The translations under genes and the position numbers were made by a program. From Elysia marginata (lineage: Eukaryota; Mollusca; Gastropoda; Plakobranchidae), in contig BMAT01003052.1 of NCBI GenBank assembly GCA_019649035.1, forward strand, positions 32,415 through 53,079: a stretch of 20,665 nt of DNA, read 5' to 3'. Numbering within the stretch: position 1 is the stretch's first letter; the number at the start of each line of letters is the position of its first letter. The notes beneath the pieces are model-generated. The model was not told where the DNA came from, made no database searches, and was given only the letters and a program-made list of their open reading frames with translations. Positions 18,460-20,665 of the stretch are shown here, piece by piece.

Positions 18460-20483
18460 ATGTCTTCTTGATTAAAAGTTTAATGGAAAAAAACTTTTTT
18501 TTACCATTTACTGCCCTAATATGAAGAAAAAAGCAAAAGAGTACTATTTTAAGGAGTTTTTTGGTCTACCTCTTCTGAGAAGCGTCCTGAGGTGGCGAAG
18601 TTGATCCTGTTCCCTCCAGGTCTATACCACGTGATCCTATCTGGTTTGGGGATCGAGTGAGCGAGACACTCCAGCCTTGCTGCCTTGCCCTCGGTTGCCA
18701 TCTGGTCTTTCTCGCTGCGCAAATTGGGTCGATCTGAGCATAGAAAACAACGGCAAAAATGATACTGAAAAAAGACACTTCTCCTTAAGGTAGAAAGGAA
18801 TCCAGGAAAAAATCTAAGATTAGAAGTAATTTCTGTTATGGGTCTCTTTTGAACTGAGGAATGCAAAAAAATTTTCTTTACTACCTTGTATTTTCAGCAT
18901 ATTTTTTTTCTATACAAGTTTCTCACCATTCTTTAACAGCATGGCCTCAGCGCTGGCTGGCGGGAAGTTGTTGACGGTGGCGGTACACACATACCAGCCA
19001 AAGCTGTGCGGGCTGACACGGTCTATCCTGTACACACTCTGTACTGACACGGTCGTGCTGCGATGTCCGCTGTCCGCTACACGCCCGCCCTTGTTCTTCC
19101 GGCGCCAGGTCACGATGGGCGCTGGGTTGCCGATAGCCTCGCACTTGAGTTCTGTTGGTTTGTCCAGATCGGCGCCGACAACTTCAGTGATGTGAACGAT
19201 TCTAGCGCCATCTGGTGGGTAAAGTTTGTAGATTTTGCAATTGAAGAGTTGGTAATCGATTAATTAATGGTTTTCGGTTTCTGATTGATTGAGACATCTA
19301 CCAAAAGTTTGGAGACGTTCCTTAGGTACAGGTTTGTGTGGTCTATTATGGTTTTCTTGTCTTTGCCACGTACAATTAATAACTAAGCTAATACAAGATA
19401 TTGGTCAATTCATTGCCATTATAATCAAAATATTTCTGCTATCCTTGGTTTTGACTGATCAGTGTCAGGAACTACTGCCTGTTTTTATCACTCTTTTTGC
19501 AAGAAGTAACTGTACCGTGCTATTTTCTGATTTAAAAAACACTAAGGCTACAACATTATGGAAATATAAAAAGGGGAACAAAGAGTCAAACAAAATTTTT
19601 AGCTTCGCCAGTAACTTGTCAATTCTCTTCCATCAATCAACCTTTTACATTCAATTAGTAATGAACAATACAGTATCGGCCTAACAGGGATAAATGGAAT
19701 ATGTATTAGACTTTTTTTTAAAGAATCTTTACAGGCATAAAATTAAGTACATGTATCTCTGAAGCACCGAGAAAAACAATTATTTGCTTGTTCTTACATT
19801 TAACGTCGAGCCTGCGGTCCACCCTGGAGCTACCGACTCGGTTAGTTGCTATGCACGATATTTTGTTGTTGTGGAAGTCGTGCGAGATGTCAGGGATGAT
19901 AAAAGTGTCGGTCGTGGCGCCTGGGATTGTCGTGTCGTTACGTTCCCACCTGGAAATGGCCGAGAAAAGTATAGAGATCACAATCTTGCATTATATGATT
20001 TAAGAAACTAGAAAAACATAGCTTAATGTAATATGTCGTGGCAACATTAAATTGGAGAAACTTCTTTTTCGAGTGTACGACAGTTCTACAAGCTTAGGTG
20101 ACACGTTTAGCAGAGGTTTTAATTATTTCTAAAGAGTTTTGTTTTCCTGTTCATACTAAACATCTTAAGCAACAGAAGTACTCCTAAACTTCATTGGTAC
20201 TAAGTCTTCTGTTACTCAGTGTCACTCAGTTAGTAGACATTAGTTATCAATTTTGAGTCAAGTTTTTTTCTTTCACAAATGCCTTTGCTTAGTGTCTCTA
20301 GGTGACTTGGCAACTTTAACAGAAAGATTCCTACAGGTGCCTCTGCTGAAACAAACATTAGAAACTTTTACCTCCAGGTCACAATTCTAGGGTTGCTGTC
20401 CCCAGTACAGTGGAACCGCACCGCCTGTTTCTCCCGTAGCTCCTGGGTTGATGCGTTTGTTCTCATTGTGATGTTAGGCACAA
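9388..20483 (-). CDS. Kirrel: Kirrel/Neph/Roughest-type Ig cell-adhesion protein (5' partial)
   Basis: Nine exons on the minus strand: 20483-20372, 19949-19798, 19211-18927, 18733-18570, 18231-18096, 17257-17132, 14527-14376, 11356-11229 and 9529-9388. All use AG/GT and all phases fit, giving 464 complete codons before the stop. The order is Ig3 (two exons), Ig4 (one exon), Ig5 (two exons), a transmembrane helix directly after Ig5, and a cytoplasmic tail ending TDV. Family marks include ...LDVKYGARIV at the Ig3/Ig4 boundary, ...SILHI...DF..YYNCT in Ig5, the VLPI junction before the helix, and a YDP motif near the C-terminus. Known Kirrel/Neph proteins have five Ig domains and act as homophilic or nephrin-binding adhesion molecules in slit diaphragms, myoblast fusion and axon sorting. 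Ig1, Ig2 and the signal peptide lie beyond 20665. The exact subfamily member is not resolved. Confidence 0.92.
9530..11228 (-). other. Last intron of the Kirrel-type gene
   Basis: 1.7 kb. Contains the intronic copies of the 81-bp array at its 5' end, the GA-rich tract, and otherwise AT-rich sequence with no further exon recognised. Confidence 0.7.
10511..10690 (+). repeat. Purine-rich (GA) low-complexity tract
   Basis: Degenerate GAGAGA/GATAGA/GGAAG sequence on the plus strand, pyrimidine-rich on the transcribed strand. It sits beside the 81-bp array in the same intron. The Leu/Ser-rich open stretches on the minus strand are artefacts of it. Confidence 0.85.
10761..11264 (-). repeat. 81-bp tandem array that includes the 3' end and donor of the tail exon
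   Basis: The sequence GTCTTTCCGGGA occurs at 10828, 10909, 10990, 11071, 11152 and 11233, an exact 81-base period, and a partial degenerate copy extends left to about 10761. The copy at 11233 is the real exon end; five more lie in the intron. Each carries the 27 exon bases (11229-11255) plus intron start. Linker variants (AATGAT with CATATAAAG, AATTAT with CATGTAAAG) alternate along the array, giving a 162-bp higher-order pattern. Confidence 0.97.
11229..11356 (-). CDS. Kirrel: Kirrel-type exon: cytoplasmic tail part 2
   Basis: The acceptor is CCCTCTCCAG and the donor is CTCGG|GTAAG; phase 0 in, phase 2 out. It encodes EQPQKANNNGYGYIEPYEAY, then SDHQIYDGDYVHRGDDLVPE, then RLG. Six tyrosines occur in about 20 residues, which suggests SH2-domain docking after phosphorylation, a property known for Neph tails. 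The last 27 bases and the donor are the seed of the 81-bp tandem array in the next intron. Confidence 0.9.
11357..14375 (-). other. Intron between tail exons, with a GC-rich island
   Basis: 3.0 kb, mostly AT-rich. The only part that stands out is the GC-rich block at about 13010-13180, reported separately as a possible alternative last exon. Other open stretches (12180-12374, 12697-12885, 13535-13871) lack splice signals or recognisable sequence. Confidence 0.55.
13010..13177 (-). CDS. Candidate alternative last exon of the Kirrel-type gene
   Basis: On the minus strand a long pyrimidine tract ends TCTTCGCCCATCGCTTCTCATAG at 13178. From the next base a frame in phase 0, the phase needed to follow the exon at 14376-14527, stays open for 55 codons to TAG at 13010-13012. 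By count 94 of its 168 bases are G or C, far above the intron around it. The peptide ends SSSVTFV, a class I PDZ ligand pattern (T at -2, V at 0), like the TDV of the normal last exon. Against it: another frame is also open here, no poly(A) signal is obvious nearby, and the peptide has no recognised homology. Confidence 0.3.
   Translation of the reverse strand, partial: RHLNGDVCDPEAARGGEHTSLLSWARNHRPKSILVPSSASTRPLIDPRSSSVTFV
14376..14527 (-). CDS. Kirrel: Kirrel-type exon: cytoplasmic tail part 1
   Basis: The acceptor follows a strong pyrimidine tract (CTCCTCCTCCGGCTCCCCCAG) and the donor is AAG|GTGGGT; phase 1 in, phase 0 out. It encodes SYTDTDSSSDKTVKKRDK, then LDSPSTLMGQLRQDYNKEMY, then RFSADYDDMPYK. 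It is rich in Tyr, Ser and Asp with a basic patch, so a phosphorylation-regulated adaptor region is plausible. Confidence 0.88.
14528..17131 (-). other. Intron between transmembrane and first tail exon
   Basis: 2.6 kb of AT-rich sequence. A purine-rich tract on the plus strand at about 15175-15300 gives Leu/Pro-rich open stretches on the minus strand. No exon with splice sites in the required phase was found by eye. Confidence 0.55.
17132..17257 (-). CDS. Kirrel: Kirrel-type exon: transmembrane helix
   Basis: The acceptor is TGCTACAG and the donor is TTGG|GTGAGT; phase 1 in, phase 1 out. It encodes VLPITFIIIGVIAGVVVMF and then VAGLACVLYMRCRNEKH. The hydrophobic helix follows Ig5 with almost no stalk, and the VLP entry resembles the Ig5-to-membrane junction of vertebrate Kirrel. 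Basic residues (R-C-R-N-E-K-H) mark the cytoplasmic side. Confidence 0.93.
17701..17765 (+). repeat. (AAT)n microsatellite
   Basis: Imperfect AAT array in the intron between the Ig5 and transmembrane exons, directly abutting the AGCGCT-containing element to its right. Confidence 0.93.
17766..17860 (+). repeat. Dispersed-element fragment with AGCGCTTTAC motif
   Basis: Begins at TACATTGATTTAGCGCTC and contains a second AGCGCT in CTAAGCGCTTTACAAAAC. The combination of an AAT microsatellite with ATTTAGCGCT...AAGCGCTTTAC recurs, from memory, as a dispersed repeat in marine invertebrate genomes. The family name is not known to me. Confidence 0.35.
17919..18043 (-). pseudogene. Partial duplicate of the Ig5 exon 3' end and donor
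   Basis: This repeats 18045-18162 in direct orientation. On the minus strand it reads YYNCTMTNCYGTVSEKIQ with the frame intact, then LVEKTCS and a TGA. It contains only the last part of the exon, has no plausible acceptor directly in front, and carries a small insertion before its donor (CGTGTTCGTGAGT instead of CGTGAGT). The GTGAGT donor itself is intact. Confidence 0.9.
18096..18231 (-). CDS. Kirrel: Kirrel-type exon: Ig5, second half
   Basis: The acceptor is AACTACAG and the donor is AAAC|GTGAGT. It encodes TVHMLYGVKSILHIASAQ, then SEDFGYYNCTMTNCYGTV, then SEKIQLVEK. SILHI and DFGYYNCT match the Kirrel Ig5 E and F strands. The exon carries one extra cysteine (TNCYG) where relatives I recall have Ser or another small residue. 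NCT is a glycosylation sequon overlapping the disulfide cysteine. The 3' part of this exon is duplicated in the next intron. Confidence 0.94.
18232..18569 (-). other. Intron within Ig5, with (CT)n microsatellite
   Basis: 338 bases. Nearly all of its left half is purine- or pyrimidine-rich low-complexity sequence, including a (CT)n run at 18390-18456. No coding signal. Confidence 0.7.
18390..18456 (+). repeat. (CT)n microsatellite with internal C run
   Basis: Near-perfect CT dinucleotide array broken by a run of about ten C residues. On the transcribed strand of the Kirrel-type gene it is (GA)n. Confidence 0.97.
18570..18733 (-). CDS. Kirrel: Kirrel-type exon: Ig5, first half
   Basis: The acceptor is ATGCTCAG and the donor is GAAGAG|GTAGAC. 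It encodes DRPNLRSEKDQMATEG, KAARLECLAHSIPKPDRITW, and YRPGG...FSEE. The pattern LxC...PxPDRIxW is characteristic of Kirrel Ig5. The exon ends at phase 0 in the middle of the domain. Confidence 0.93.
18927..19211 (-). CDS. Kirrel: Kirrel-type exon: complete Ig4
   Basis: Phase 1 in and phase 1 out, 285 bases, one whole Ig domain. B-strand cysteine in ELKCEAIGNP, C-strand tryptophan in PIVTWRRKNK, F-strand cysteine in HSFGWYVCTATVNN. The G strand is AEAMLL followed by KN. The phase-1 borders match the modular one-domain-per-exon pattern of the Ig superfamily. Confidence 0.95.
19212..19797 (-). other. Intron between Ig3 and Ig4
   Basis: 586 bases. A plus-strand stretch at 19289-19684 stays open by chance but has no ATG at its start and no coding signal. 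No exon is recognised. Confidence 0.55.
19798..19949 (-). CDS. Kirrel: Kirrel-type exon: Ig3, second half
   Basis: The acceptor is ATTTCCAG and the donor is AAAT|GTAAGAA. It encodes RWERNDTTIPGA, then FIIPDISHDFHNNKISC, then IATNRVGSSRVDRRLDVK. The F-strand cysteine sits in ISCIATN, which corresponds to the YxCxAxN pattern with Ile in place of Tyr. The end LDVK joins YGARIV of the next exon, the usual short Kirrel linker. Confidence 0.92.
19950..20371 (-). other. Intron within Ig3
   Basis: AT-rich, 422 bases, no exon-like sequence recognised. Confidence 0.6.
20372..20483 (-). CDS. Kirrel: Kirrel-type exon: Ig3, first half
   Basis: The acceptor is CCCAACAG and the donor is GGAG|GTAAAAG; it opens with two bases of a split codon and ends with two bases of the next. 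It encodes VPNITMRTNAS, then REKQAVRFHCTGDSNPR, then VTW. This gives the B-strand cysteine and the C-strand tryptophan of an Ig I-set/C2 domain. NIT and NAS are N-glycosylation sequons. Confidence 0.88.
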
Positions 20484-20633
20484 CTGTTGGGAGAGACCAG
20501 GAAGAAGATGAAGATGTTATATCTTAATGGCTGATGGTTATGCATAAGAATTTTGAAAATATGAAATTTTCCATTAAAAGATTTTAGCAACATGTTTTCG
20601 CGTCTCTAAATCTGAAAAAAAAATTAACTTCAT

Positions 20634-20665
20634 GAAGAAGAAGAAGAAGAAGAAGAAGAAGAAGA
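20634..20665 (+). repeat. (GAA)n microsatellite at the window end
   Basis: Perfect GAA/AAG array running off the right edge, so its full length is unknown. Confidence 0.97.

Noticed and set aside
19289-19684. 131-codon plus-strand open frame in the Ig3-Ig4 intron
   Set aside because: It starts at a TTG, overlaps an intron whose borders are fixed by strong splice sites and phase, and encodes nothing recognisable; length is compatible with chance.
1-20665. CRISPR arrays, bacterial operons, tRNA or rRNA genes
   Set aside because: The tandem arrays have no unique spacers, genes are intron-split, and no cloverleaf or rRNA-like sequence was recognised by eye.

Overview
The window looks like nuclear DNA of a multicellular animal: AT-rich, gene-poor, with GT-AG introns, many microsatellites and minisatellites, and exons read as short GC-richer islands. 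A dispersed-repeat remnant ending in a short (ATCA)n tail and an (AAT)n/AGCGCTTTAC element resemble repeats I associate with gastropod molluscs. Mollusc is therefore my inference; bilaterian animal is firm.

Two protein-coding genes converge tail to tail, and both are cut by the window edges. On the plus strand (183-3571, 5' end missing) lie four phase-consistent exons. They encode the end of an extracellular region, probably Ig-like, then one transmembrane helix and a roughly 180-residue cytoplasmic tail. I cannot name this gene. Its tail carries an exact ITAM-type motif (YEEL-x6-YVDI), a canonical ITIM-type motif (SIYLEL) and a tandem 13-residue duplication, so it reads as a candidate tyrosine-phosphorylated receptor. 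A poly(A) signal near 4101 closes it.

On the minus strand (20483 down to 9388, 5' end missing) lie nine phase-consistent exons of a Kirrel/Neph/Roughest-type immunoglobulin cell-adhesion protein. They give Ig3, Ig4, Ig5, a transmembrane helix directly after Ig5, and a tyrosine-rich tail ending in the PDZ ligand TDV. All exon junctions were checked for GT/AG and for phase.

The space between the genes (about 4.1-8.7 kb) shows no convincing gene. It holds a pyrimidine-rich tract, an (AAT)n/(GAT)n microsatellite, a 21-bp minisatellite with 63-bp higher-order structure, and a second GAT-rich tract.

The most unusual structure is inside the Kirrel gene. The 3' ends of two different exons, together with their splice donors, have been tandemly duplicated into the following intron: five extra 81-bp copies behind the eighth visible exon, and one extra ~120-bp copy behind the Ig5 exon. 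A GC-rich island in the 3-kb intron between tail exons (13010-13177) can be read in phase as an alternative last exon that would also end in a class I PDZ ligand (TFV).
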